Shown here one piece after another: positions 43,678 through 52,806 of a stretch of DNA of 64,000 nt. The translations under genes and the position numbers were made by a program. Under the pieces are notes generated by a model. It worked only from the letters and a program-made list of their open reading frames with translations, ran no database searches and was not told the DNA's origin. The stretch's first letter is position 1; every line of letters begins with the position of its first letter. The stretch comes from Streptomyces sp. Ru72 (lineage in GTDB: Bacteria; Actinomycetota; Actinomycetes; Streptomycetales; Streptomycetaceae), in contig NZ_PQSR01000004.1 of the NCBI RefSeq assembly GCF_002920635.1, positions 1 through 64,000 on the forward strand, given 5' to 3'.

Positions 43678-44703
43678 ATGTCTCGCACCACTCGTCTGTC
43701 CCCCTCCCTCCTCAGAGTCGCCGCGTGCACCGGCATCGCAGCCCTCACCCTGACGGCCTGCGGTTCCGGCTCCGGTTCCGGCTCGGCGAGCGCGGGCTCC
43801 GGCTCGGGCAAGGGCGTCAAGGTCGGTCTGATCACCAAGACCGACACCAACCCGTTCTTCGTGAAGATGAAGGAGGGCGCGGAGAAGGCCGCCAAGGAGG
43901 ACGGCGTCCAACTGGTCACCGCGGCGGGCAAGTTCGACGGGGACAACGCCGGTCAGGTCACCGCCATCGAGAACATGGTCGCCTCCGGGGTCAAGGGCAT
44001 CCTGATCACCCCGAGCGACTCCAAGGCGATCGTGCCCGCGATCCAGAAGGCCCGCGCCAAGGGCGTCCTGGTGATCGCCCTGGACACCCCGCCCGAGCCG
44101 CAGAGCGCGGTCGACGCCCTCTTCGCGACCAACAACTTCAACGCCGGCCAGCTGATCGGCCAGTACGCCAAGGCCGCCATGAAGGGCAAGGCCGCGAAGA
44201 TAGCCACGCTCGACCTCGCGCCGGGCGTCTCCGTCGGCGTCCAGCGGCACGACGGCTTCCTGAAGGGCTTCGGCGCCACCGGCAAGGACGTCGTCTGCTC
44301 CCAGGACACCGGCGGCGACCAGGCCAAGGGCCAGACCGCCATGGAGAACTGCCTGCAGAAGGCGCCCGACATCAACGTCGTCTACACCATCAACGAGCCC
44401 GCGGCCCTGGGGGCTTACACCGCGCTGAAGGCCAAGGGCCGGGAGAAGGACGTCCTGATCGTCTCCGTCGACGGCGGCTGCACCGGCACCCAGGCGGTCA
44501 AGGACGGCAAGATCGCCGCAACCTCGCAGCAGTACCCGCTGAAGATGGCCGCCGACGGCGTCAAGGCGGTCGCGACGTTCGCCAAGGACGGCACGAAGGC
44601 GTCCGGCTACACCGACACCGGCGTCACCCTGATCACCGACAAGCCGCAGGCCGGGGTCACGTCCAAGGACACCGGGTTCGGCCTGCAGAACTGCTGGGGC
44701 TGA
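43678..44703 (+). CDS. Sugar ABC transporter substrate-binding lipoprotein
   Basis: A 341-residue type I periplasmic-binding protein of the ribose/xylose/fructose class. The signal ends in the lipobox LTACGSG, followed by [46 protein letters not shown] and [17 protein letters not shown]. The family binds pentoses, fructose, inositol or related sugars at the cell surface. Start at 43678 has AGGAG nine bases upstream. First gene of the operon with permease, ATPase and LacI genes. Confidence 0.93.
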   Translation: MSRTTRLSPSLLRVAACTGIAALTLTACGSGSGSGSASAGSGSGKGVKVGLITKTDTNPFFVKMKEGAEKAAKEDGVQLVTAAGKFDGDNAGQVTAIENMVASGVKGILITPSDSKAIVPAIQKARAKGVLVIALDTPPEPQSAVDALFATNNFNAGQLIGQYAKAAMKGKAAKIATLDLAPGVSVGVQRHDGFLKGFGATGKDVVCSQDTGGDQAKGQTAMENCLQKAPDINVVYTINEPAALGAYTALKAKGREKDVLIVSVDGGCTGTQAVKDGKIAATSQQYPLKMAADGVKAVATFAKDGTKASGYTDTGVTLITDKPQAGVTSKDTGFGLQNCWG

Positions 44704-44743
44704 GCCGCCCCGAGGACCGTTCGACACCGCCTCTTCCCTCAGC

Positions 44744-44805
44744 GGGGCGGCCGGCCCCACACCTCCCCGACCGTGGGACGGCCGCCCCCTTGTCTTCCGA
44801 CAAGG
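44744..44805 (+). promoter_or_regulatory. Intercistronic hairpins after the binding-protein gene
   Basis: GGGGCGGCC (44744-44752) pairs with GGCCGCCCC (44780-44788), and CCTTGTC (44788-44794) with GACAAGG (44799-44805). Stems here often stabilise the upstream message or attenuate read-through, giving more binding protein than transporter. Confidence 0.5.
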
Positions 44806-44812
44806 ACTTCGC

Positions 44813-45814
44813 ATGACCGCCACGTCCACCACCACGCCGTACGCCGAGCTCAAAGGACCGACGACGGCCCGCAGAGTGCTGACGGCACCGACGACCGGCC
44901 CGCTGGCCGCCCTCCTGCTGGCCTGTGTCTTCTTCTCCCTGACGACCGATCAGTTCCTCTCCGGGGGGAACTTCTCCCTGATCGTCCAGCAGGTGATGGT
45001 CGTCGGCACCCTCGCCATCGGGCAGACCTTGATCATCCTCACGGCGGGCATCGACCTGTCGTGCGGGGCCGTGATGGCGTTCGGCAGCATCCTGATCGCC
45101 AAGATGGCGGCCCAGGGCACCCTGCCACCCCTCCTCGCCATCGCTCTGGGCATCGCCGTCTGCGGCGGGTTCGGCCTGGTCAACGGGATGCTGGTGCAGA
45201 AGGTCCCGCTGCCGCCGTTCATCGTGACCCTCGGCATGCTCAACGTGGCGTTCGCGCTGACCCACATCTACTCCCAGGAGCAGACCGTCACCAACCTGCC
45301 CGGACCGCTGACGGCCCTCGGGCAGACCTTCCCGCTCGGCAGGACCGACATCACCTACGGCTCCCTGGTCACCATCGCCCTGTTCCTGCTGCTCGCCTAC
45401 GCGCTGAGCAGCACGGCGTGGGGCCGGCACGTCTACGCCCTCGGCAACAGCTCCGAGGCCGCCCGGCTCAACGGCATCCGCAACTCCCGGCTGACCGTGG
45501 GCATCTACACCGTCGCGGGCCTGCTGTACGGCATCGCCGCGCTGCTGCTCATCTCGCGCACCGGAGTCGGCGACCCCCAGGCGGGGCAGACCGACAACCT
45601 GGACAGCATCACCGCCGTGGTCCTCGGCGGCACCAGCCTCTTCGGTGGACGCGGTTCGGTGCTCGGCACGTTCATCGGCGTCCTCATCGTCGGCGTCTTC
45701 CGCAACGGCCTGCAGCTGATGGGCGTCGCCTCCATCTACCAGACCCTGATCACCGGCGTCCTGGTGATCCTCGCGGTGACCGTCGACCAGATCTCCCGGA
45801 AGAAGGCCCGATGA
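44813..45814 (+). CDS. Sugar ABC transporter permease (RbsC/FrcC type)
   Basis: A 333-residue multi-helix inner-membrane permease of the carbohydrate uptake CUT2 class. ILTAGIDLSCGAVMAFGSIL and the coupling segment VYALGNSSEAARLNGIRNSR (the EAA-like loop) are characteristic, and VLGGTSLFGGRGSVLGTFIG is near the C-terminus. It forms the homodimeric channel for the binding protein at 43678. Its stop overlaps the ATPase start by four bases. Confidence 0.93.
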   Translation: MTATSTTTPYAELKGPTTARRVLTAPTTGPLAALLLACVFFSLTTDQFLSGGNFSLIVQQVMVVGTLAIGQTLIILTAGIDLSCGAVMAFGSILIAKMAAQGTLPPLLAIALGIAVCGGFGLVNGMLVQKVPLPPFIVTLGMLNVAFALTHIYSQEQTVTNLPGPLTALGQTFPLGRTDITYGSLVTIALFLLLAYALSSTAWGRHVYALGNSSEAARLNGIRNSRLTVGIYTVAGLLYGIAALLLISRTGVGDPQAGQTDNLDSITAVVLGGTSLFGGRGSVLGTFIGVLIVGVFRNGLQLMGVASIYQTLITGVLVILAVTVDQISRKKAR

Positions 45815-46644
45815 CCGCCACCTCTCCCACCCCCGTTCTGCAGGCCCGCGGCCTGGTCAAGCGCTACGGTCACGTCACCGCCATCGACGGCGCCGACTTC
45901 GACCTGCTGCCCGGCGAGGTCCTCGCGGTCATCGGCGACAACGGCGCCGGCAAGACCAGCCTCATCAAGGCCCTCACCGGCGCGGTGATCCCGGACGCGG
46001 GCGAGATACGCCTGAACGGTGAACCCGTCACCTTCTCCGGTCCGCAGAGCGCACGCGCCCACGGCATCGAAACCGTCTACCAGGACCTCGCCGTGGCGGC
46101 CTCCATGGACATCGCCTCCAACATGTTCCTCGGCCGCGAACTGCGCCGCCCCGGCCTCCTCGGCAGCGCGTTCCGCATGCTCGACAAGAAGCGGATGCGC
46201 CAGGAGGCCGCCGAGCACATGGCCGACCTGAAGATCGGGCTTCGGTCGCTCACCCAGGCGGTCGAGACCCTCTCCGGCGGCCAGCGCCAGGCCGTGGCCG
46301 TCGCCCGGGCGGTCGCCTGGGCCCGTACGGTCGTCGTCATGGACGAACCCACCGCCGCCCTCGGCGTCAAGGAGTCCGGCCAGGTCCTGGACCTCATCCG
46401 TCGCGTCCGCGACAAGGGCATGCCGGTCGTCCTGATCAGCCACAACATGCCCCATGTCTTCGAGATCGCCGACCGGATCCACGTCCACCGGCTGGGCAAG
46501 CGGGCCGCCCTGATCAAACCCTCCGACTACTCCATGGCGGAGGTCGTCGCCATCATGACCGGCGCGCTCACCGTCGATGAGGCCGGCGGTACCGTCGTAG
46601 CGGATTCCGAGGCGGCCAAGGCCGCCGGCGTCCAGGCCAACTGA
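45811..46644 (+). CDS. Sugar ABC transporter ATP-binding protein, single domain (FrcA type)
   Basis: A 277-residue ATPase starting in an ATGA overlap with the permease. Walker A is GDNGAGKT, the signature LSGGQRQAVAVARAV, Walker B VVVMDEPTAALG, and the H-loop SHNMPHVFE. CUT2 ATPases are normally double (about 500 residues, as RbsA); this has one domain, as in FrcA for fructose-type importers, so it works as a homodimer. Confidence 0.94.
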   Translation: MTATSPTPVLQARGLVKRYGHVTAIDGADFDLLPGEVLAVIGDNGAGKTSLIKALTGAVIPDAGEIRLNGEPVTFSGPQSARAHGIETVYQDLAVAASMDIASNMFLGRELRRPGLLGSAFRMLDKKRMRQEAAEHMADLKIGLRSLTQAVETLSGGQRQAVAVARAVAWARTVVVMDEPTAALGVKESGQVLDLIRRVRDKGMPVVLISHNMPHVFEIADRIHVHRLGKRAALIKPSDYSMAEVVAIMTGALTVDEAGGTVVADSEAAKAAGVQAN

Positions 46645-46713
46645 CTTGACAGTCTTGTCGGTTCCGGCCGGTCGAGCGGCCGGGACCGACGAGCCCACAC
46701 GGAACGGTCCTCC

Positions 46714-47745
46714 ATGGCAGCGAACCGCCGACCCACCCTGGCCGACGTCGCCCGAGAAGTCGGCGTCAGCGCCAAGACGGTCTCCCGCGTCCTCAACGCG
46801 GACGGACCCGTCTCGGACCGGACCAGGCAGCAGGTGCTCGCCGCCGTGGCCAGGCTCGGCTTCCAGCCGAACCTCATGGCGCGCAACATCCGCGTGGGCG
46901 GACCCGACACCACCATCGGACTGGTCGTCCCGGACCTCGGCAACCCGTTCTTCGGGGCCGTGGCCGGCGGCATCGAGGACACGGTGCGCGACCGCGGTCT
47001 GACCCTGCTGATGGGTTCCTCCGCGGACGATCCCGGCCGCGAGCACGCGTTGACGGACCAGTTCCTCGCCCGGCGCGTCAGCGTCCTGATGGTGGTGCCG
47101 TCCGTCGGCGCCGACCACTCCCACCTCAAGGCCCATCGTGCCGCGGGGCTGCCCGTGGTCTTCGTCGACCGCCCGGGGGCGGGCCTGTCCACGGACAGCG
47201 TCGTCAGCTCCAACCGTGCAGGTGCCCAGGAGGGTGTCGCCCATCTGATCGCCCACGGCCACCGGCGCATCGGTTTCATCGGTGACCTGCCCGTCAAGCT
47301 GTACACACGCCGCGAACGCCTGGCCGGATACCGCTCGGCCCTTCAGGAAGCCGGCCTCGCCTACGACCGCGCCCTGGTCACCAGCGCCCACGACCCCCAG
47401 GCGGCCGCCGCCGCGACCTCGCGCCTGCTCGACCTGGCGGACCCGCCCACGGCCCTGTTCGCCGGCAACAACTTCGCCGCCCTGGGGATCGTCGCCGAAC
47501 TCTCCCGCAGCAAACGGAAGGACGTGGCGGTCGTCGCGTTCGACGACCTGCCGCTCGCCGAGGTACTGGAGCCGGCCCTCACCGTCGTCGCCCAGGACCC
47601 GGGAGAAATCGGCAGGGCGGCGGCGGCCACCGCCCTGGCACGACTCGACGGCGACCGCTCCCGCACCCGCACCATCACCGTCCCCACCCGACTGATCGTC
47701 CGGGGCTCGGGCGAGTGCCCTGCCCCTGTGATGCAGAAGGCGTGA
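46714..47745 (+). CDS. LacI family transcriptional repressor of the sugar operon
   Basis: A 343-residue LacI/GalR regulator: LADVAREVGVSAKTVSRVLN is the headpiece and TIGLVVPDLGNPFFGAVAGG starts the periplasmic-binding-like effector domain (to about 335, HRRIGFIGDLPVKLYTRRER, VVAFDDLPLAEVLEP). It is the last gene of the ABC operon. The three palindromes at 43432 and 43588 are the natural targets; the inducer should be the transported sugar or its phosphate. Confidence 0.94.
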   Translation: MAANRRPTLADVAREVGVSAKTVSRVLNADGPVSDRTRQQVLAAVARLGFQPNLMARNIRVGGPDTTIGLVVPDLGNPFFGAVAGGIEDTVRDRGLTLLMGSSADDPGREHALTDQFLARRVSVLMVVPSVGADHSHLKAHRAAGLPVVFVDRPGAGLSTDSVVSSNRAGAQEGVAHLIAHGHRRIGFIGDLPVKLYTRRERLAGYRSALQEAGLAYDRALVTSAHDPQAAAAATSRLLDLADPPTALFAGNNFAALGIVAELSRSKRKDVAVVAFDDLPLAEVLEPALTVVAQDPGEIGRAAAATALARLDGDRSRTRTITVPTRLIVRGSGECPAPVMQKA

Positions 47746-47814
47746 CCCTCTCGAACTCTCGACGGGCCGAAGGAGCCTGACGGGTGCCCGCAGAGGGCCG
47801 AGCCGCGCCCCGGC

Positions 47815-49104
47815 TCAGCCGGTGAAGAACCTCTCGTCGAGCGCGATGGCCACCAACTGGTCCATGCTCAGAGCCGGCTGCGGTCGCGTCACCGGCCCGC
47901 TCTCGGCGTACGAGTTGACCTCCCGCACCGCCACCCGGCGGCCGTCCTTCCGCAGAGTGTCGACCAGCCACACCGCGGCCGAACCACCCTTCTCCGCATG
48001 CCCCTTGACCTTCTTCACCTTGGTGCCGTCGGCCAGGGTGACGGCCTCGCACCCAGCCGAGACCCCGGCGCACCCCATGAGGCCGGCCACGAATCTCGTC
48101 TGGTCGTACTGCACGTCGACCTCCACCATGTTCTTCCCGTGGCCGTCGTCGTAGACCAGCTGGACCAGCGCGTCGTCGGCATTCACGTCGGACACGGTCC
48201 CGCCCCGGGGCAGGTGCGACTTCAGCACCTCGGTCAGGCGCGTGCCCGGTACCCGCTTGCCTCCGGCGGAGGACGTGGCGGCGGGCGCCTCCTGCGGGGC
48301 GGGCAGCGCGGCGATCGCCGTGTTCCAGGCCGGGCTGCGCACGATGGAGGTCAGCTGGGCGATCGACAGCAGCGGGTCGGCTCCGGAGGCCGAGCCCTTC
48401 TCACCTCCGCCGCCGAACTCCTGCACCGTCAGCTGCGCCCCGTCGCGGGTGGTGTACACGACGTACCACCGTTTCTGCCCGGTGTCGCTGTTGGGGTAGG
48501 TGAACGACTTGGTGGTGCTGAGCACCCCGCCGCCCGGGAGCTTCCGGGTGGTGCACTTGTCGTACGGGCGCACCTCCACCGGAAGGCAGCCGCCCTGGCC
48601 CTGCTGTCCGGCGGCTGCGCCGGAGTCCAGCCGCGCGATGGCGATGTCGATGCCGGAGGTCCCGTCGGCGGTGGAGTAGGTGAGTCTGGCGGACGGCCAG
48701 ACGACCGTATCGCCCCCCTCGGAACCCCTGCCCGAGGTGGCCAAGACGGTGCCGCCGGACGGCAGCAGGCTCTTCAGCGTGCGGACCATCTCGTCCCCGC
48801 TGATGGACGCCGGTGCCCGGGAGGGCGACTGTTCGGTGGAGTGCACGGGGCCACCCGGCCTCAACTGCTCGGGTGAGCCGCCGCCCCCACTGCCGAGGGC
48901 GTCCGTGGCCATCAGGGTGCCGCCCGCGGCGACCGCCGCGAAGGCGGCCGTGGCGGCTGCGACCTGGGTGGCGCGGATCAGCCGCATCCGCCTGCCCCTG
49001 GCGACGGAGCGCCGCACCAGGTCGGCGGAGTGGGGCGGGAACTCGCTGATGGCGCGGCTCATGGCGCGGGTCAGCCGTTCCTCGAAGTCCTCGTTGGGTG
49101 ACAT
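47815..49104 (-). CDS. Single-pass membrane protein paired with SigE-family sigma factor
   Basis: A 429-residue protein with a cytoplasmic N-terminus (MSPNEDFEERLTRAMSRAIS), one transmembrane helix at about 43-63 (ATQVAAATAAFAAVAAGGTL) and a large exported part with repeated beta-rich halves (STADGTSGIDIAIARLDSG and LVQLVYDDGHGKNMVEVDV). It lies 72 bases downstream of the sigma gene, so a role in signalling to or controlling that factor is likely, though no zinc-binding anti-sigma motif (HxxxCxxC) is present. Start has GGAG upstream. Confidence 0.78.
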   Translation of the reverse strand: MSPNEDFEERLTRAMSRAISEFPPHSADLVRRSVARGRRMRLIRATQVAAATAAFAAVAAGGTLMATDALGSGGGGSPEQLRPGGPVHSTEQSPSRAPASISGDEMVRTLKSLLPSGGTVLATSGRGSEGGDTVVWPSARLTYSTADGTSGIDIAIARLDSGAAAGQQGQGGCLPVEVRPYDKCTTRKLPGGGVLSTTKSFTYPNSDTGQKRWYVVYTTRDGAQLTVQEFGGGGEKGSASGADPLLSIAQLTSIVRSPAWNTAIAALPAPQEAPAATSSAGGKRVPGTRLTEVLKSHLPRGGTVSDVNADDALVQLVYDDGHGKNMVEVDVQYDQTRFVAGLMGCAGVSAGCEAVTLADGTKVKKVKGHAEKGGSAAVWLVDTLRKDGRRVAVREVNSYAESGPVTRPQPALSMDQLVAIALDERFFTG

Positions 49105-49176
49105 GGGGGTCTCCGTTCGTCTGAGGCGTCGGTCGGACCCGGGCGAGGAGCGCACCGCGCCACCGGGCCGAGCTCG

Positions 49177-49674
49177 TCATGCGGCCAGGTCGGCCAACTG
49201 GTCGCCGAGCAGGGCGCGCAGCCGTTGCAGGGCGCGCATGCTCTGGGCGCGCACGGCTCCCGGCGACAGCTGGAGCATCTGTGCGGTCTCCTCCACCGAG
49301 CGGTCCTCCCAGTAGCGGAGCACCAGCACGGCACGGTCCTTGGCCGTCATCCGGGCCAGGCTGTCCAGCAGGGCCATGCACAGCTCCGCGTCCTGCGCCG
49401 GGCCTGCCGCGTCGGGCAGCCGGTCGCTGGGCCGCTCGGTGGAGCTGCGTCGGCGGCGCTGGGAGAGGAAGGTCCGCACCAGCACGGTGTCGGCGTAGGC
49501 CACCGGGGAGTCCACCCGGCTGATCCGCCGCCAGGAGCGGTACATCTTGGCGAGGGTCTCCTGAACCAGGTCCTCGGCGAGGTGCCAGTCGCCCGTGAGC
49601 AGGCAGGCGGTCCGGAACAGTGGCCCGCTGCGGGCGGCTGCGAACTCCAGGTAGTCCGCGGGTGCTTCCCTCAC
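49177..49674 (-). CDS. SigE-family ECF RNA polymerase sigma factor
   Basis: A 165-residue ECF sigma factor of the actinomycete SigE family. Region 2 reads FRTACLLTGDWHLAEDLVQE with TLAKMYRSWRRI, and region 4 MTAKDRAVLVLRYWEDRSVE with QLSPGAVRAQSMRALQRL. It has no C-terminal extension. GTG at 49674 lies six bases after AAAGGA. The membrane protein at 47815 follows and is likely coexpressed. The gap 49675-49966 holds no gene. Confidence 0.92.
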   Translation of the reverse strand: MREAPADYLEFAAARSGPLFRTACLLTGDWHLAEDLVQETLAKMYRSWRRISRVDSPVAYADTVLVRTFLSQRRRRSSTERPSDRLPDAAGPAQDAELCMALLDSLARMTAKDRAVLVLRYWEDRSVEETAQMLQLSPGAVRAQSMRALQRLRALLGDQLADLAA

Positions 49675-49966
49675 CGTGTGTCCTTTCGTGGTCGGACGTC
49701 ACCTCTTACACGCGGTGGGGGTGGTGGCGCCTTGCGGACCCGGACGGTGTTCGAGGGCGCGGTTGCGCGAGGGCCGTGCCGGGCCCCGTGGGATCGGAGG
49801 GGGGTCTTGCCGAGACTCGGGGTGCACGGAGGGCGCACCCCCGGCCGCCGGTACCGCGACGGAGGTGGGCTGCCCCCGGCGCCCGGCCGGGGGCGACGAC
49901 CTCACTGCTCAAGCGGGTGCCTTCTGGGTGGGCAGCTGCTGGACCGGGTGCGGGCCACGGGCCCCC

Positions 49967-50527
49967 TTACTGACCCACCCTTCCGTCGACGCACTCGCGC
50001 AGCAGATCGGCGTGCCCGCAGTGACGGGCGTACTCCTCGATCCTGTGCACCATCAGCTCCCGAACCGCGATCCTTTCCTTCCCCAGGCGCTCGCCCAGGT
50101 CCGGGTGCCCGGCCAGCGCGGCGTCGGTCGCGGCCTGTTCGCGCTCCAGATCGGCGTACGCGGCGTCGACCACGGCCTGTTCGGCGACAGCTCCGTCGAA
50201 GTCCGCGTCACGCTGACCGTACAGCTTCGGGAGCGGGTCACCGTCGCTGATCCAGTTGCGCCAGTCCCGTTCCACCTCGGCGAGGTGCCGGACCAGGCCG
50301 AGCAGCGACATCGTCGACGGCGGAACCGACCGGCGGGCCAGTTGCTCCGCGTCCAGGCCCTCGCACTTCATCCGCAGGGTCATGCGGTAGTTCGCCAGGA
50401 AGTCCTGGAGCGTGGCAAGCTCGCCGTCCGGACTGGGGCCTTCGCTGTTGCGGGGGTCGTCGTCCGGATCGGCCCACATGTCGGGGTAGACGGTCGCCTG
50501 GGTCCATCGCGCGGGTTGGTCAGTCAT
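49967..50527 (-). CDS. DinB family protein (DUF664)
   Basis: A 186-residue four-helix DinB/YfiT-type protein. Metal-binding histidines appear in LLGLVRHLAEVERDW and MVHRIEEYARHCGHADLLRE. Actinomycete members include mycothiol-dependent transferases and detoxification enzymes, so a thiol-linked role is possible. ATG at 50527 is used; an ATG three codons upstream also exists. A paralogue lies 94 bases upstream. Confidence 0.88.
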   Translation of the reverse strand: MTDQPARWTQATVYPDMWADPDDDPRNSEGPSPDGELATLQDFLANYRMTLRMKCEGLDAEQLARRSVPPSTMSLLGLVRHLAEVERDWRNWISDGDPLPKLYGQRDADFDGAVAEQAVVDAAYADLEREQAATDAALAGHPDLGERLGKERIAVRELMVHRIEEYARHCGHADLLRECVDGRVGQ

Positions 50528-50621
50528 GCTTCGCATGTTCGTCGGTGACGGCCCGGGCTCGCCACCGAGTTCCCGCTCAGGTGACGCCACGGTGGCGTCG
50601 GATCGAGACGCCCGCCTCGGA

Positions 50622-51179
50622 TCAGCCCATGGACTTGGCGCCGTCCAGGCACTCCCGGATGATGTCGGCGTGGCCCGAGTGCTGGGCGGTCTCCGAGATG
50701 ATGTGCAGCAGCACCCGGCGGGCCGACCACCGTTCGTCGGGCCGGGGCCACGGCGTTTCGGGCAGCGGCTGGGTGGCGTCCAGATCGGGCAGGCCGGCGA
50801 CCAGCTCGTCGGTCCGGCGTGCCGCCTCGGCGTAGTCGGCCAGCACACCCGCCAGCGTCTCACCGGGCAGCATCCGGAAATCGTCGGCCCGGCGCGCCCA
50901 GTCGGCCTCGGTCATGGCGGTGAAGTCGCCTACCGCGGAGGGTCCTTCCAGGATGAAGGCGGCCCAGGTCCGCTCGACCGATGTGACGTGCTTGACCAGG
51001 CCGCCCAGGCACAGCTCGCTGACGGTGGTGCGGCGCCCGGCCTGCTCGTCGGTGAGCTCGCGTGTGGTCAGGCGCAGCAGGTCCCGGTGCTTGGCGAGGA
51101 CCGCCAACAGGTCGGCACGCTCGCCGGTGACCGCCGGCGCGTGGGGCCGGTCGGGCGTGGTCGGCTCGTCGAAAGTCAT
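50622..51179 (-). CDS. DinB family protein (DUF664), paralogue
   Basis: A 185-residue DinB protein with the same layout as the neighbour at 49967: LGGLVKHVTSVERTWAAFIL, RVLLHIISETAQHSGHADII and an RECLDGAKSMG end matching RECVDGRVGQ. The two probably arose by duplication. ATG at 51179 is the only good start. Substrate unknown. Confidence 0.88.
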   Translation of the reverse strand: MTFDEPTTPDRPHAPAVTGERADLLAVLAKHRDLLRLTTRELTDEQAGRRTTVSELCLGGLVKHVTSVERTWAAFILEGPSAVGDFTAMTEADWARRADDFRMLPGETLAGVLADYAEAARRTDELVAGLPDLDATQPLPETPWPRPDERWSARRVLLHIISETAQHSGHADIIRECLDGAKSMG

Positions 51180-51485
51180 GGTGTCCGCCTTCCTGGGTGT
51201 CCAGTGAGCCTGGAGCTCGGCGCTGCACGCGCCGGAGCGACGGTAGGCGCGATAGCGGTCTGATCCTGACCTAAATGACTGAACCAATTACCCGACCTGA
51301 ATGCCTGACCTGAATGCCGGAGAGCCGCCGAGGATCACGTGGCTTCTCGCGCCGCTGAGCGAGTCGCACACCCGGCGCGGGCGGCGGGTCCGGACACGCC
51401 CACGCCTTCGAGTCGACGCGCTCCCGGCCGGAATGGCGGACATAATCGGAGTGCCCCTCCCCCGACTGACCCTGGTTGAGACCGC
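51180..51485. other. Divergent intergenic region with short direct repeats
   Basis: There is no gene in these 306 bases. GACCTGAATGCCT (51294-51306) is directly repeated as GACCTGAATGCCG (51307-51319), with a looser copy (GACCTAAATGACT) at 51268. Evenly repeated boxes between a DinB gene and the divergent nucleotidyltransferase may be regulator sites. Confidence 0.45.
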
Positions 51486-52157
51486 GTGAAGCTCGCCGAA
51501 CCGCATCGACGGCTGCTGGCCGACGTCCTCGCCGTCGGTGCGCCGTACGCCCTGGCGCTCGCCGGTGGGGACGCGGTGCGGGCGCATGGGTTGGTGGACC
51601 GGCCCAGCCGCGACGTGGACGTCGCCACCGAGAGCGCCGTCCCGATGGAGCAGATCGCATCCGCCCTCAGGGCCGGGCTGGAGGAACGGGGCTGGGCCGT
51701 GCGCCCGTTGGGAACGGACCCCCTCGCCGCGCGGCTCGGCGTCACCGAGCCGTCCACCGGTGAGGAGTGCGAACTCCAGGTACTGAAGGAAGCGCTCTGG
51801 CATCCGCCGGTCGTCACCGAGTCCGGCCCGACCGTCTCCCTCGAAGACGTCGTCGGCATGAAGGTACGGGCCCTGGCGGACCGCGGTTTCGCCCGCGACC
51901 TCGTCGACGTACACGCCGCCTCCGACCGCTTCAGCCACCCGGAACTCGAGGAACTGGCCCGCCGCCACGCCGGTGACACCTTCGACCTCACCGATCTGCA
52001 GGCCCGCCTGACCGGCGCGGAGTGGCTCGACGACTCGCAGTTCGCCGCCTACGGCCTCGACGAGACCGCGATCGCCGAACTCCATCGCTGGGCCCAGCGA
52101 TGGGCGGACGACATCGCGGAACGGCTCGTGGAAGGCGAGCCGCCGCAGGAGGAGTGA
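51486..52157 (+). CDS. AbiEii/AbiGii-like nucleotidyltransferase
   Basis: A 223-residue protein of the nucleotidyltransferase superfamily. GGDAVRAHGLVDRPSRDVDV supplies the G-G and D-x-D metal motif, and LEDVVGMKVRALADRGFARD is the conserved KxxAL...RDxxD block of AbiEii toxins. AbiEii proteins act as toxins in abortive infection or toxin-antitoxin pairs, but no AbiEi-like antitoxin gene is adjacent, so this is probably an orphan or a housekeeping relative. Start is GTG at 51486. Confidence 0.8.
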   Translation: MKLAEPHRRLLADVLAVGAPYALALAGGDAVRAHGLVDRPSRDVDVATESAVPMEQIASALRAGLEERGWAVRPLGTDPLAARLGVTEPSTGEECELQVLKEALWHPPVVTESGPTVSLEDVVGMKVRALADRGFARDLVDVHAASDRFSHPELEELARRHAGDTFDLTDLQARLTGAEWLDDSQFAAYGLDETAIAELHRWAQRWADDIAERLVEGEPPQEE

Positions 52158-52170
52158 CGCGACCCTGACC

Positions 52171-52653
52171 TCATCCGGGGCGGGTGATGGTGAACATGTA
52201 GCAGCCCCAGGCGACATTGCGGCTGTGGATCTGCACGACGTCCGGCTCGGCGAGCAGTGCGGCGATCACTTTTTCGGGGTTCTGGCCGTCGTGCACCGTG
52301 GTCGCGTCGTGGATCCGTCCCCGCTCGTCGTACGCCCGCAGCACCTGCGGGCGTCCGCGCCAATCCGGCGGGTAGCGGGTGACGTCGGCCGGGCCGGCGC
52401 AGGTTTCCGCATGGGCGAGTACGGCCCCGATCTCCCGGTAGGGACTGGCCGGAAGCGGTGGCTGGTGCCCGAAGAGCAGCAGCCTGTCGCCGGGCCTGGC
52501 GTCGCGCAGGCAGCACCGGAGCGGCTCGCCTCCCTCTGCGGTGATGTGCTCGGCGGGACTGCCCAGCGCGTCGACCCCACCGGCGCGGACGGTGTCCAAT
52601 GCCTCAGCGGGGATCGGATGGATACGGAATGCCGCGGCCGATGTCTGAGTCAC
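52171..52653 (-). CDS. DUF1203 domain-containing protein
   Basis: A 160-residue protein covering the whole DUF1203 domain: CCLRDARPGDRLLLFGHQPP, SPYREIGAVLAHAETCAGP and WGCYMFTITRPG at the end. The family is widespread and uncharacterised. GTG at 52653. It ends 14 bases after the convergent nucleotidyltransferase. Confidence 0.85.
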   Translation of the reverse strand: MTQTSAAAFRIHPIPAEALDTVRAGGVDALGSPAEHITAEGGEPLRCCLRDARPGDRLLLFGHQPPLPASPYREIGAVLAHAETCAGPADVTRYPPDWRGRPQVLRAYDERGRIHDATTVHDGQNPEKVIAALLAEPDVVQIHSRNVAWGCYMFTITRPG

Positions 52654-52806
52654 GCGTCCAGGCTCCCGGTTCCGTGTGCTGCACGCCGGCGGGTATCCGA
52701 CATGGCGTCCACCAGCGCCGGGCGAGGTGGGAACCGGCTGCCCCCACCACCGTGCGCATCCACATCCGCGACTCCCGGCGCCGCCGCCCCGGTGTCACTC
52801 TCACCC

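Noticed and set aside
51486..52157. AbiE-type abortive infection toxin-antitoxin system
   Set aside because: The AbiEii-like protein has no AbiEi-like antitoxin gene on either side; called only as an orphan nucleotidyltransferase.
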